Virus record (IMG/VR): IMGVR_UViG_3300025929_000033
Span: 1 to 38,155 of that record
Strand: one strand, 5' to 3'
Length of the DNA: 38,155 bases
From: a virus
Below the pieces are notes generated by a model. It did no database searches, was not told the origin of the DNA, and was given only the letters and a program-made list of their open reading frames with translations. Of the stretch, positions 12,900 through 19,950 are shown one piece after another; position 1 is the stretch's first letter, and every line of letters begins with the position of its first letter. The translations under genes were made by a program, and so were the position numbers.

Positions 12900-13535
12900 A
12901 TGGCCCTTGGCCTCAGCACCGAAACCACCAGCAGCGAAGACTTCATCGGCTACGTCCAATACGACGCCCGAGCCGGTCGCTTCTTCCGCCCAGATCGCAC
13001 CCAGAACAGCGGCGGCGATTGGGAAACCAACAAGGAAGAAATAACCAACGGCTTCACCGCCGTGATGGACCTGGAAAACATTCAGGTCGGCTGGATTCTC
13101 TACAACACCGCCGCAGCCCCGTCTTACCACATGGTCAAGCTGGGCGAGCCTATGCCTCCGAAGCCTTCGGATAAACACAAGCAAGGGTTCCTGATGGAGC
13201 TTAAGCTTGGCAAGTCGTCGGGTGGAGAACATCGCACCTTCTCGCACACCGCTAAGGTGGTGCTGGGTCCGATTGACACCCTGCACACCGAGTATGAGGC
13301 AGGCAAGAAAGATAACCCCGGCAAGCTTCCTGTCGTGTCCTTGGTCAAGACCGTTTCGGTCACGTCGGGTTCGGGCGACAAGAAGAGCACTAACTACAGC
13401 CCTGTGTTCCAAATCGACAAGTGGGTTGATCGTCCCGCCGAACTTGGCGGCAAAGGCGGCGCGGCTAAGGAAGAACCGAAGCCAGAGCCGGTCAAGGAAA
13501 CTCCGAAGGTCGATAGCGGTTCGGAAGAGTTCTAA
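12900..13535 (+). CDS. Single-stranded DNA-binding-like protein
   Basis: 211 residues with GAGAGAACGAAC before the ATG. The body contains beta-rich segments (FIGYVQYDARAGRFFRPDRT, QVGWILYN, VSLVKTVSVTSG, YSPVFQIDKWVDRP) as in phage SSB/recombination mediators. It ends in a flexible tail rich in E, P and K that finishes DSGSEEF. That acidic tip with a terminal aromatic residue is typical of SSB-type proteins that recruit partners. It lies between a RecB-like nuclease and the primase. A strong terminator follows. Confidence 0.7.
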   Translation: MALGLSTETTSSEDFIGYVQYDARAGRFFRPDRTQNSGGDWETNKEEITNGFTAVMDLENIQVGWILYNTAAAPSYHMVKLGEPMPPKPSDKHKQGFLMELKLGKSSGGEHRTFSHTAKVVLGPIDTLHTEYEAGKKDNPGKLPVVSLVKTVSVTSGSGDKKSTNYSPVFQIDKWVDRPAELGGKGGAAKEEPKPEPVKETPKVDSGSEEF

Positions 13536-13540
13536 GGAGG

Positions 13541-13568
13541 AAAGGGGTCGAGAGACCCCTTTCTTTTT
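13541..13568 (+). terminator. Rho-independent terminator
   Basis: Nine perfect pairs AAAGGGGTC / GACCCCTTT with a GAGA tetraloop, followed by CTTTTT. It closes the 9215-13535 gene group. The next promoter's -35 box (13567-13572) begins within the T-run. Confidence 0.9.
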
Positions 13569-13595
13569 GTCCAAATGTATTGCTTTTGATATTAG
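13567..13595 (+). promoter_or_regulatory. Promoter for the HTH-alpha-CTD regulator and primase
   Basis: TTGTCC (13567-13572), 17-base spacer, TATTAG (13590-13595), placed directly after the terminator and ~35 bases before the ATG of the regulator. Both hexamers deviate from consensus by two bases. It could be autoregulated by the downstream Cro-like protein; no clear operator palindrome is visible in the spacer. Confidence 0.5.
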
Positions 13596-13629
13596 CCCGT
13601 GTCAGTGTCTGATTAGCAGGAGATATTGC

Positions 13630-14004
13630 ATGACAGATTTAGACCCTATCGACGCGCTTAAGAAGGCCATCGAAGATGCTGGAAGCCAGAACGCTCTCGC
13701 TCGCAGGATTGGCCTTCCTCAGGCCTACCTTTCTCAGGTGCTGAGTGGGTCGCGTCCACCCTCTGAAAATCTCTTGGCCGGTCTAGGTTTGAAGCGTGTC
13801 GTTGTCCGTGCCTCAGAAGTCAAGCCTCCGCTTACAGTAGCGGAGGCGGAGCTAAGCGTTAGAACCGGGAACGCCGCCAAGCGGATATGGGGTGACGATA
13901 TGCTTCTGTCTGACCTTTGCGCGAAAACGGATGATGATCTTCTCGCGGCAGGTTTCATGCGGAAGTCGATTAAAGAAATTCGTGAAATCGGTGAATGGCT
14001 GTGA
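13630..14004 (+). CDS. Cro-like HTH regulator fused to an RNA polymerase alpha-CTD-like domain
   Basis: 124 residues, with CAGGAG ten bases before the ATG. Residues ~8-56 are a Cro-like helix-turn-helix (ALKKAIEDAGSQNALARRIG, AYLSQVLSGSRPPS). Residues ~68-124 resemble the C-terminal domain of the RNA polymerase alpha subunit: VAEAELSVRTGNAAK aligns with the E. coli VDDLELTVRSANCLK, LLSDLCAKTDDDLL with IGDLVQRTEVELL, and FMRKSIKEIREI with LGKKSLTEIKDV. The counterparts of DNA-contacting R265 and N268 (R78, N81) and K298/S299 (K112, S113) are kept. It may bind UP-like DNA or replace alpha-CTD contacts. It overlaps the primase start (TGATG). Confidence 0.75.
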   Translation: MTDLDPIDALKKAIEDAGSQNALARRIGLPQAYLSQVLSGSRPPSENLLAGLGLKRVVVRASEVKPPLTVAEAELSVRTGNAAKRIWGDDMLLSDLCAKTDDDLLAAGFMRKSIKEIREIGEWL

Positions 14005-16781
14005 TGACCGACAACAACATCGAAGCGCGTCATTTGGACGCCAGCACGATTGCGGCCATCTCAGAAGAGATCGGCGCAGCAAAGGCTCGCGGCTGGTTGC
14101 AGAACGACCTAAAGCGCTGGTTCACGTCAAAAGCGGTCGCACACGCAGATTATAAATCTGCTCTGTCTGGCGCTGCGGTCCCTGCCAGTGTTGCCGGAAC
14201 GCTTATTCAAATCAGTATTACGGGACTACCGGAAAGGCCCTGTGCTCCGAACGCTGAGGACATTCGCAAGCATATTGAATGGTTGATTGAGCCAGCCAAG
14301 AGCGATTACGCCGACGCGCTGTTTGAAATCGCCTACGATGCGGGTCAGGGCCATTGCAACGCCGCTGCGCTGTTCGATCTGGATGAGGTCGAGAAAGCCG
14401 TTGAGTTTGCCGTTCAGAAGAATCTGGCGGGGTCGAATGTCTATATTGCCGCCGCTCTGAAGCTTCCTGATACGGAGCGTAAGGGTCGGTCTGAAACGAA
14501 AGATTTTTATGTCGCTACGGCGGTCCCTATCGACATCGACAGCGACTATGACACGACACGCGCTCGCATGGCGACAGTCTGTGAAGACGCGCTTGTCGTA
14601 ACCACAGGTCTTACGCCTGAACGGCGGTCGCAGCATTGGACGCGTTTGGTTGAGCCGTGCGACGATGAGGCCGATTTCGCTCATGCGTTCGCCGCTCTTG
14701 TCCTGCACACTAACGCAGACGCGAAGGTCAAAGACTCAGCCCGCATCATGCGGCTGGGTGGGACTGTCTCCTATCCAGGCGAACGCAAACAGGCGAAGGG
14801 TTATTGCACGGAGCTAACCGTCACGACAGTTCGCGACAACGCCAAGCCGTCAGACATTGAGCGCCTCAAGTCGCTTGAGGAAGCCCCCTTGTCTATGCGC
14901 CAGGAAGTGACGCGCGAAGCCGGACAAAGTGGTGAAATCCAGAAGGATTGGGTTGGGCGCGTTACCGATGGTCGGGAGTCTCACTTCCGAGACATTTTGC
15001 TGCGCCACATTCGTCAGTTCCAAGAAGAGAACGGCGCGGACCCCGAGCCTAAAGAGCTTTTTGATAGTGCGTTTGCAGAGTTCAGCGATCCTCTTAAAGT
15101 CAAAAACGACGATGGTCGTTGGACCAACGCCGCAGGGCAACAGCAACTTCAGATGCGGGTTCAAAACACCATGCGACGCTTGCGCAGCGGACGCTTGGCG
15201 AAACTCGGTCTCTACAGCTACGAAACCGGAGAGGGTCAGGCGCAAGCGGAAGAAGTTCAGGCAAATCGCAACGCCGTGATGGAGGCGCGAAAAAAGCCTG
15301 AGACTTTTGTGGCTGAGGTCGTGTCAAGCGAGGGCGAAATTACGCCCGTTGTCACTGAAACAGAATCAGTCACACCGACGGGCGCATCTATTTTCGATCC
15401 TTGGGAGCGTTACGCAGTTCCCGCTTTTCCGTTGGAAGTCTTGCCTCCGGTGCTTCGCGATTATGTGGAGTATCTTTCGGTCAGCACCGGAGGAGACCGT
15501 TCGGCAGTTGCGATGTCGGCACTAGCCGCCTTGTCGGGGTGCATGAGCCAAGAGTTTGCGCTCAAGATGAAACGCTCGGGCGACTGGTATGTTAAGCCGC
15601 GCCTGTGGGTGATGTTGGTTGGCGATCCGTCGTCCAAGAAATCTCCCATAATGTCAGCCTGCGTTCGCCCCGTCCGGTCATGGGAATCTGTCGGCGTAAA
15701 GGATTACCAATCGTCCTATGCGAGGTGGAAAGCGGACGGCGACAAGAATGAACCGGAGCCGGTCAAGCCGACACGCTTCCTTCTGAATGAGGTTACGTCC
15801 GAAAAGCTGGGCGAAATCCTTTCGCGCCAGGACAGAGGTGTTCTGGTTGAGCAAGACGAAGTGTCGGGATGGATTGGCGCTATGGATAAATACGGCGGCG
15901 GCAAAGGGGCTGCTGCTGATCGTGGCTTTTGGCTTGGTGCGTATAACGGAGGCCCACGCACCATTGACCGACTTGGACGGGGGGAGACATTCGTTCAGAA
16001 TTTGTGCGTTGCCTTTATAGGCGGCGTCCAGCCAGACCGTCTGGCGGAAATGGCAAACCTAACCTCTGACGGCCTTCTTCAGCGCTTTCTTCCCGTCATG
16101 ATGACCCGCGCCGTTTATTCGGGAGAGGTCGAGAGCGAAGCTCCTGCTGAGGCTTATAAAGATTTGTGCTTCCGGCTTTTGCGCATGATGCCCGCAAAGC
16201 TCCAGATGGATGAAGGGGCCAGAGAGGCCTCAGGAGCGTTTCAGAGGTTCCTTCATGACCTTGAGGGCATGGACGGGCTAGGAAAGGGCTTCTGCGGCTT
16301 CGCAGGCAAGCTATCGGGCATCCACGGGTCTCTTTCTCTCGTGCTCCACATGATCAGCGATCCTGATGCAGTTCTAGACGCGGTTTCGGAGCGCACGGTC
16401 AGGGATGCGGAGCGCATCATTCGCGATTTCTGCATTCCGCACGGACTGGAGCTTTATCGCAGTTCGACGGACGGCGGAGATTGGGAGGCTCTACGCAAGA
16501 TCGCCAGCTTTATTCTGACGAGCGATAAAGAGCGCTTCACGGCTTCGGATTTCACGGCAGGCGTTCGGTCTCTGCGCGGCCTTACAACGTGGGAAATCGG
16601 GCAACGCGTTTCGCCTTTAGTTGCGGGTGGATGGCTTTCAGAAGATGAGGGCGGCAAGGGCTGGACGGTCGTTAAAAACCTTCGCCTAGCGATGTCTGAG
16701 AGGCGAGCAGAGGAGGCCAGGCGAAAGGCTGAGGTGATGAAAATCATCAAAAAGGGAAGAGTTGACGTTGATGGCGAGTAA
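14004..16781 (+). CDS. Primase/helicase of the DUF3987 type
   Basis: 925 residues if started at ATG 14004 (TGATG overlap); ATG 13995 is an alternative adding three residues. The N-terminal third contains PIDIDSDYD (~residues 175-183) and TVSYPGERK, as in archaeal-eukaryal-type primase/polymerase (prim-pol) domains. A linker follows, then the DUF3987 ATPase part, with a Walker-A-like GDPSSKKSP at about residue 540, EVSGWIGAMDKYGGG, and FIGGVQPDRL. DUF3987 proteins act as replicative helicase/primases in phages and mobile elements. It is the only replication protein visible, so replication probably relies on the host polymerase. Confidence 0.8.
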   Translation: MTDNNIEARHLDASTIAAISEEIGAAKARGWLQNDLKRWFTSKAVAHADYKSALSGAAVPASVAGTLIQISITGLPERPCAPNAEDIRKHIEWLIEPAKSDYADALFEIAYDAGQGHCNAAALFDLDEVEKAVEFAVQKNLAGSNVYIAAALKLPDTERKGRSETKDFYVATAVPIDIDSDYDTTRARMATVCEDALVVTTGLTPERRSQHWTRLVEPCDDEADFAHAFAALVLHTNADAKVKDSARIMRLGGTVSYPGERKQAKGYCTELTVTTVRDNAKPSDIERLKSLEEAPLSMRQEVTREAGQSGEIQKDWVGRVTDGRESHFRDILLRHIRQFQEENGADPEPKELFDSAFAEFSDPLKVKNDDGRWTNAAGQQQLQMRVQNTMRRLRSGRLAKLGLYSYETGEGQAQAEEVQANRNAVMEARKKPETFVAEVVSSEGEITPVVTETESVTPTGASIFDPWERYAVPAFPLEVLPPVLRDYVEYLSVSTGGDRSAVAMSALAALSGCMSQEFALKMKRSGDWYVKPRLWVMLVGDPSSKKSPIMSACVRPVRSWESVGVKDYQSSYARWKADGDKNEPEPVKPTRFLLNEVTSEKLGEILSRQDRGVLVEQDEVSGWIGAMDKYGGGKGAAADRGFWLGAYNGGPRTIDRLGRGETFVQNLCVAFIGGVQPDRLAEMANLTSDGLLQRFLPVMMTRAVYSGEVESEAPAEAYKDLCFRLLRMMPAKLQMDEGAREASGAFQRFLHDLEGMDGLGKGFCGFAGKLSGIHGSLSLVLHMISDPDAVLDAVSERTVRDAERIIRDFCIPHGLELYRSSTDGGDWEALRKIASFILTSDKERFTASDFTAGVRSLRGLTTWEIGQRVSPLVAGGWLSEDEGGKGWTVVKNLRLAMSERRAEEARRKAEVMKIIKKGRVDVDGE

Positions 16782-16794
16782 ACGCCATTTCCGT

Positions 16795-16928
16795 CAGGAT
16801 TGTCAGGATTTAATGTGTTTTCCTGACAATCCTGCTTGCGCGTATGTAAGCAAACTTGAAAATCCCCCTCTCTCTATCTTTAGGCGAGAAGTTCGGTAAC
16901 GCGCACGCAAGCAAGATTGTCAGGATTT
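16795..16928. repeat. Inverted and direct repeats, possible replication origin or operator
   Basis: The 167-base gap between the primase and the next gene holds a perfect 13-bp inverted repeat (CAGGATTGTCAGG at 16795-16807, CCTGACAATCCTG at 16822-16834, 14-base loop) and a third copy, GATTGTCAGGATTT, at 16915-16928. Within the left arm TCAGGATT is itself repeated. There is no T-run, so it is not a standard terminator. Iteron-like spacing beside the primase suggests an origin or regulator site. I see no gene in 16782-16948. Confidence 0.55.
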
Positions 16929-16948
16929 TGGAAAACGGAGAGATGAAA

Positions 16949-17494
16949 ATGAATGAAGACAGCCAGACCCTTAAGGCGTTCATAGACGGCGTGGATCACA
17001 TTGCGCAGCGCATGGAGTCGAAGTGGGGCGTGGATCGCCTGCCGCTTCTGGTCAGCACGGAAACCCGCGCCAAGTTCTATCGCCAGGGCGAGCGGATGCG
17101 GGAGGCGCTTCTGGCCTGCTACAACGCCAAGGTCATTACCCGTGATATGCTGGACGCCGCAGAGAAGGCGACGGGCGGCATGGAGCGCGCTTGGGCTGCG
17201 CTGGACAAGCAGGCGACTGAGGCGGGCGAGAAACCGATTGATCCCGATGTTTGGGAGACGCCCTTGTCTGATGGCTCGCTTGTCGCTATCGTGCAGACCA
17301 ACGCAGATGCGTCGAAGGTTATTCGGGATGGGCGACTCAAGAACGTCTGGACGCTCGAAGAGGTGGCTCGCGCCATTGAGGCCTTCCCTGACATTGTTCG
17401 GTCGATCAAGGAGACGTTTCCCGGTGCGCTGGTTCAACCTGTCAAAACGAAGCGAGCGCGTGGGGAGAAGCTTGATGACCCTGTGCCGTTCTGA
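16949..17494 (+). CDS. Hypothetical protein before the small terminase
   Basis: 181 residues from ATG 16949, eight bases after CGGAG; an in-frame ATG two codons earlier would be too close to that site. The product is helical (SQTLKAFIDGVDHIAQRMES, AALDKQATEAGEKP, EEVARAIEAFPDIVRSIKETF) and ends with a basic stretch and DDPVPF. Similar uncharacterised proteins occur near replication genes of alphaproteobacterial phages. Its leader contains the third copy of the GATTGTCAGGATTT repeat, so it may be regulated from there. Confidence 0.75.
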   Translation: MNEDSQTLKAFIDGVDHIAQRMESKWGVDRLPLLVSTETRAKFYRQGERMREALLACYNAKVITRDMLDAAEKATGGMERAWAALDKQATEAGEKPIDPDVWETPLSDGSLVAIVQTNADASKVIRDGRLKNVWTLEEVARAIEAFPDIVRSIKETFPGALVQPVKTKRARGEKLDDPVPF

Positions 17495-17506
17495 TCGGGT
17501 GTCGTG

Positions 17507-17962
17507 ATGGCTGAGCGTGGTCGTCCCAGCAAATACACGCCAGAGGTTGCGGATATCATCCTGAAGGGCGTTTCCGAAGGATTGTCGCTTCGCAAGGTTT
17601 GTGAACCCGACGACATGCCTTCGGAGGCGTCTGTGCGTCAGTGGGTTATCGACGACAAGGAAGGCTTTTCCGCGCACTACACCCGCGCGAGAGACATCGG
17701 GCTTGACTGTCGAGCCGATGCATTGGTCGAGGCAGCCAAGGAAGCCAAGGATGCATCTCTAGGACGTTTGTCGTTCGACGCTGACCGCTGGTATCTTTCC
17801 AAGCTCGCCCCCAAACGCTACGGCGACAAGATCACGCAGGAACACACCGGCGCAGACGGCGGGCCGATGAAGGTGGAGGGAAGCCTGACGCAGACGGTGT
17901 TGGTGAAGTTGAGCGACGCGGCGTTGGCTGAGATCGCGGCAGCACAGGTGACCGAAGGATGA
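17507..17962 (+). CDS. terS: Terminase small subunit
   Basis: 151 residues from ATG 17507 (a GTG immediately upstream is in frame). The N-terminal RGRPSKYTPEVADIILKGVS and SLRKVCEPDDMPSEASVRQW form the HTH of the terminase small-subunit family; SFDADRWYLSKLAPKRYGDK is its usual C-terminal signature. The protein binds the packaging site and regulates the large subunit encoded at 22512. Unusually, about 4.5 kb of accessory genes and RNA candidates separate the two terminase genes. It is coupled to the next small gene by ATGA. Confidence 0.85.
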   Translation: MAERGRPSKYTPEVADIILKGVSEGLSLRKVCEPDDMPSEASVRQWVIDDKEGFSAHYTRARDIGLDCRADALVEAAKEAKDASLGRLSFDADRWYLSKLAPKRYGDKITQEHTGADGGPMKVEGSLTQTVLVKLSDAALAEIAAAQVTEG

Positions 17963-18138
17963 AACTGTCAGACGATTTCATGCGCCACGCTTGGCGCTTC
18001 CACACGACCGATCAAATCAAGGCTTTGAAGCCTGATACGTCGGATCGCGCTGCTGATGTAGCAGAGGGACGTAAGCGCATCCTAGAGATACGAGCGCGTG
18101 ATGACGTCCTGGCGAGCATTCCGGTGGCGGGGGAGTAG
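17959..18138 (+). CDS. 59-residue hypothetical protein
   Basis: Starts in an ATGA overlap with the small terminase: MKLSDDFMRHAWRFHTTDQI then a charged helix (DVAEGRKRILEIRARDDVLASI). It is absent from simple length-based calls. The coupling suggests an accessory packaging or regulatory role, but no family is recognised. Confidence 0.6.
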   Translation: MKLSDDFMRHAWRFHTTDQIKALKPDTSDRAADVAEGRKRILEIRARDDVLASIPVAGE

Positions 18139-18172
18139 GGCGGTGCGTAAAATCACAATGGAGGAAAATGAG

Positions 18173-18379
18173 ATGAATGTTTTTGAGAGAGCACAACAGG
18201 CTGTCGCCAAAATACCGGTAGGACTATCGTCTGATGGAGATACGGTTTACGCGGGGCATTTTGTTTCGTCAGAGATCGTAGCGGCTGTCTTGAACGCGGT
18301 GGCGGTCTCGCTGTCCGATTCAGCGGACGAAGAGACGACTAAGGGATGCCTGAAGTCTGTGTTAAACGGTTGTCATTAG
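18173..18379 (+). CDS. 68-residue hypothetical protein
   Basis: From ATG 18173 with GGAGG eight bases upstream: MNVFERAQQAVAKIPVGLSS... FVSSEIVAAVLNAVAVSLSD, ending in CLKSVLNGCH. In-frame ATGs further upstream (18098, 18158) lack spacing to the ribosome site. The sequence is acidic, alpha/beta and soluble. The promoter of the candidate RNA at 18403 lies in its last codons. Confidence 0.65.
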   Translation: MNVFERAQQAVAKIPVGLSSDGDTVYAGHFVSSEIVAAVLNAVAVSLSDSADEETTKGCLKSVLNGCH

Positions 18380-18398
18380 TTCTCTGCTGTTGTAGAAA
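18370..18398 (+). promoter_or_regulatory. Promoter for candidate RNA A
   Basis: TTGTCA (18370-18375), 17-base spacer, TAGAAA (18393-18398). The predicted start, around 18403-18405, coincides with the 5' strand of the first stem of the RNA candidate that follows. Confidence 0.55.
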
Positions 18399-18402
18399 AT
18401 GA

Positions 18403-18520
18403 GAGCCAGACCTAGCCGGGTGCACACCGCGAAGGCTCGACACATAGATCGAGGGGTCAGGCAGCCTTTATGGGTCAAGACCGCAAAGGCCGCCAGTATC
18501 GAAAGGTGCTGGCGGTTTTG
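18403..18520 (+). ncRNA. Candidate structured small RNA A, ~118 nt
   Basis: No convincing gene covers this stretch. By eye the transcript would fold into: GAGCC (18403-18407) with GGCTC (18434-18438), holding a small GGT/ACC hairpin; GCCTTT (18464-18469) with AAAGGC (18485-18490), with inner GGTC/GACC; and a closing terminator stem. A matched promoter begins just upstream and a T-run ends it, so the unit has both boundaries. It is followed by a CGTTAT-TCCG-ATAACG hairpin. No known RNA family is recognised, and tRNA is excluded because there is no T-arm. Confidence 0.5.
18490..18519 (+). terminator. Terminator of candidate RNA A
   Basis: CCGCCAG (18490-18496) pairs with CTGGCGG (18509-18515) over a 12-base loop, followed by TTTT. 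The stem overlaps the last base of the preceding AAAGGC stem, so the two may compete or stack. Confidence 0.7.
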
Positions 18521-18602
18521 TCGTAATTAGGTACGATATCGTTATTCCGATAACGCCCCCTCCCGAAGTGCTGGAGTGGCTGGCGAGTCAGAAGGTGGAG
18601 TG

Positions 18603-18833
18603 ATGGCGGGTCGGTGGGTTATGATAGGCTGGGGGCGAAATCGGCTGAGGCAGATCGGGCATTCGTTTGACCTGTTATTTATTGCTCGGCCTGACCTAAC
18701 GCCTGAGGGGTGCGTGATTCTTAGCGCAATCCGCGTTCATGCCGAAACAAAGCCATTCAGGGTTTGGATTAACTCAGACGCGCGAGAGATAGCCGAGCGC
18801 AACTTGGCCCTTGCGTCGATCCCGGTGAAATAA
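18603..18833 (+). CDS. Hypothetical protein
   Basis: 76 residues from ATG 18603, MAGRWVMIGWGRNRLRQIGH... then IARPDLTPEGCVILSAIRVH and a C-terminal helix (DAREIAERNLALASI). GGAG lies only two bases before the ATG, so initiation may instead be coupled to the short frame that ends at 18603 (TGATG overlap). It converges with the leftward HTH-nuclease gene with a 14-base gap. Confidence 0.55.
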   Translation: MAGRWVMIGWGRNRLRQIGHSFDLLFIARPDLTPEGCVILSAIRVHAETKPFRVWINSDAREIAERNLALASIPVK

Positions 18834-18847
18834 TTTAGCCGCACCCC

Positions 18848-19351
18848 TCACAATGGAGGGATGTAAATCACCGGTTCTCCAGCGACGACAACGGCGTAAT
18901 GCTCGCATCTATCGGACGGCCTGCGAGTGTAGCGCAATCCATCAGGCTTTCGGCTTCCTGAGCGGACCTCAATGCGCTTGAGGACTTCGCCGTCAGGTGA
19001 TTGAGCGATCAAATCAGAGTGCGCGCGAAACAGCGGGAAAAAGACTTTCCAGCCGCGCGTCATTAGATCGGCCGCTGTCATTAGCTCGCTGATTGATCCA
19101 GACGTGCTTGTGCTGACGGTGTTTATCACGCCTGGAATTTCTAGCTTAGGAACAACCTCGCGCTTTTTTTTATCAGGACCCCACACGCGCACAGGCTCAG
19201 AGGCTGTAAGTCCAACGCTCTTAAGAACGATGTGAACATATTGCTTAGAACAGCCATGGCTGCCCGCCAACTGACGGGCCGTTAAGCAGGGATTCTCTTT
19301 TACGGCAGCAATGATTTTATCTGCTTTCGTCTCAGGCCTGAGGAAATTCAT
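18848..19351 (-). CDS. Winged-HTH fused to a PD-(D/E)XK-like nuclease domain
   Basis: 167 residues. The N-terminal ~50 residues (ADKIIAAVKENPCLTARQLA, CSKQYVHIVLKSVGL) form a winged helix-turn-helix. After a basic linker, residues ~84-165 read SGSISELMTAADLMTRGWKV, HSDLIAQSPDG, KRIEVRSGS and HYAVVVAG, which follows the group I intron-associated PD-(D/E)XK endonuclease layout: E89, D113, E128. The usual catalytic lysine of ExK is arginine (R130). It is the only leftward gene in this half of the genome and has its own palindromic promoter. It could be a nuclease used against rivals, or an inactive nuclease turned repressor. Confidence 0.65.
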   Translation of the reverse strand: MNFLRPETKADKIIAAVKENPCLTARQLAGSHGCSKQYVHIVLKSVGLTASEPVRVWGPDKKKREVVPKLEIPGVINTVSTSTSGSISELMTAADLMTRGWKVFFPLFRAHSDLIAQSPDGEVLKRIEVRSGSRKPDGLRYTRRPSDRCEHYAVVVAGEPVIYIPPL

Positions 19352-19375
19352 GTGTGTCTCCTTGTTGACGAAAAT

Positions 19376-19404
19376 AAACTAACAATGCACTTGACGCCCG
19401 TCAA
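19376..19404 (-). promoter_or_regulatory. Promoter of the HTH-nuclease gene
   Basis: Minus strand: TTGACG (19404-19399), 17-base spacer, TAGTTT (19381-19376), about 25 bases before the ATG. The -35 box lies in one arm of the 19387-19408 palindrome. The mirror arm offers a second TTGACG facing right, but no good -10 follows on the plus strand. Confidence 0.5.
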
Positions 19405-19408
19405 GTGC
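19387..19408. promoter_or_regulatory. Perfect palindromic operator
   Basis: GCACTTGACG-CC-CGTCAAGTGC: ten-base arms, two-base centre, no mismatch. It overlaps the -35 of the leftward promoter, so a dimer bound here would block transcription. The adjacent winged-HTH protein is the natural candidate, for autorepression. Confidence 0.7.
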
Positions 19409-19469
19409 TGTGAGACAACACATCAACGGCGCAGGGCAATCACGCACTAGCCGGGATGGAGAAGCGCAG

Positions 19470-19637
19470 ATGCCGCAGCAAACGTTCAAGGCCATTTTGT
19501 TTTTTGATGGCGAAGAAATCTTGAAAGCCGAGTTCCCTTCTTATGCAACGGCAAATTCGGCCTGCGACGAACGCGAGGCCCGTTACCGGGCTGATACGGG
19601 CGCGATGGGTTATCGCTTTAAGCGTGAGATTTATTGA
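19470..19637 (+). CDS. 55-residue hypothetical protein
   Basis: MPQQTFKAILFFDGEEILKA... ATANSACDEREARYRADTGA and YRFKREIY. The ATG at 19470 has GGAGAAG upstream; the frame extends to 19410, where there is no ribosome site. A small alpha/beta fold is likely. It starts a chain of short coupled genes. Confidence 0.6.
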   Translation: MPQQTFKAILFFDGEEILKAEFPSYATANSACDEREARYRADTGAMGYRFKREIY

Positions 19638-19774
19638 TGGACAAGGACGAAGCCCTAGAAGCAGCCCGCGAGTTCATCGCGGGCTTTGCTGATGTTGTTG
19701 ATGGTGACTACGGCGCGCCTGAGCCGAACCGTGCAATGCAGATCGTGTCTATGATTGACGAAGCGTTGTCATGA
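19637..19774 (+). CDS. 45-residue acidic protein
   Basis: MDKDEALEAAREFIAGFADV then VDGDYGAPEPNRAMQIVSMI and DEALS. It starts one base inside the previous stop (TGATG) and ends in an ATGA overlap with the HTH gene. The strongly acidic composition could suit a DNA mimic or partner of the next HTH protein, but this is speculation. Confidence 0.55.
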   Translation: MDKDEALEAAREFIAGFADVVDGDYGAPEPNRAMQIVSMIDEALS

Positions 19775-19941
19775 CCCCTGCTGAATACCGCACCGCCCTA
19801 ACCACCCTCGGCCTGTCGCAACTCGCTGCCGGTCGTTGGCTTGGCGTGTCCCCCAAGACCGCGCAACGGTATGCGTCTGATGGTCCGTCGCCTGGCGCGG
19901 CTAAGGCGATTCAGGGCGCGCTGAAATTTGGGCTGTGGTGA
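19771..19941 (+). CDS. Small HTH protein, 56 residues
   Basis: MTPAEYRTALTTLGLSQLAA, then GRWLGVSPKTAQRYASDGPS and a short tail. LTTLGLSQLAAGRWLGVSPKTAQRY is a helix-turn-helix of the XRE type with little else attached. It is coupled to the acidic gene before it. The following gap has a promoter with a palindrome in its spacer, a plausible target. Confidence 0.65.
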   Translation: MTPAEYRTALTTLGLSQLAAGRWLGVSPKTAQRYASDGPSPGAAKAIQGALKFGLW

Positions 19942-19950
19942 AATAACCGC

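Noticed and set aside
12687-13574. 295-codon reverse frame over the SSB-like gene
   Set aside because: Antisense to two well-supported genes and crosses a strong terminator; composition is that of a shadow.
18837-18862. CCCTC/GAGGG hairpin between convergent genes
   Set aside because: Five pairs and no T-run on either strand; not a supported bidirectional terminator.
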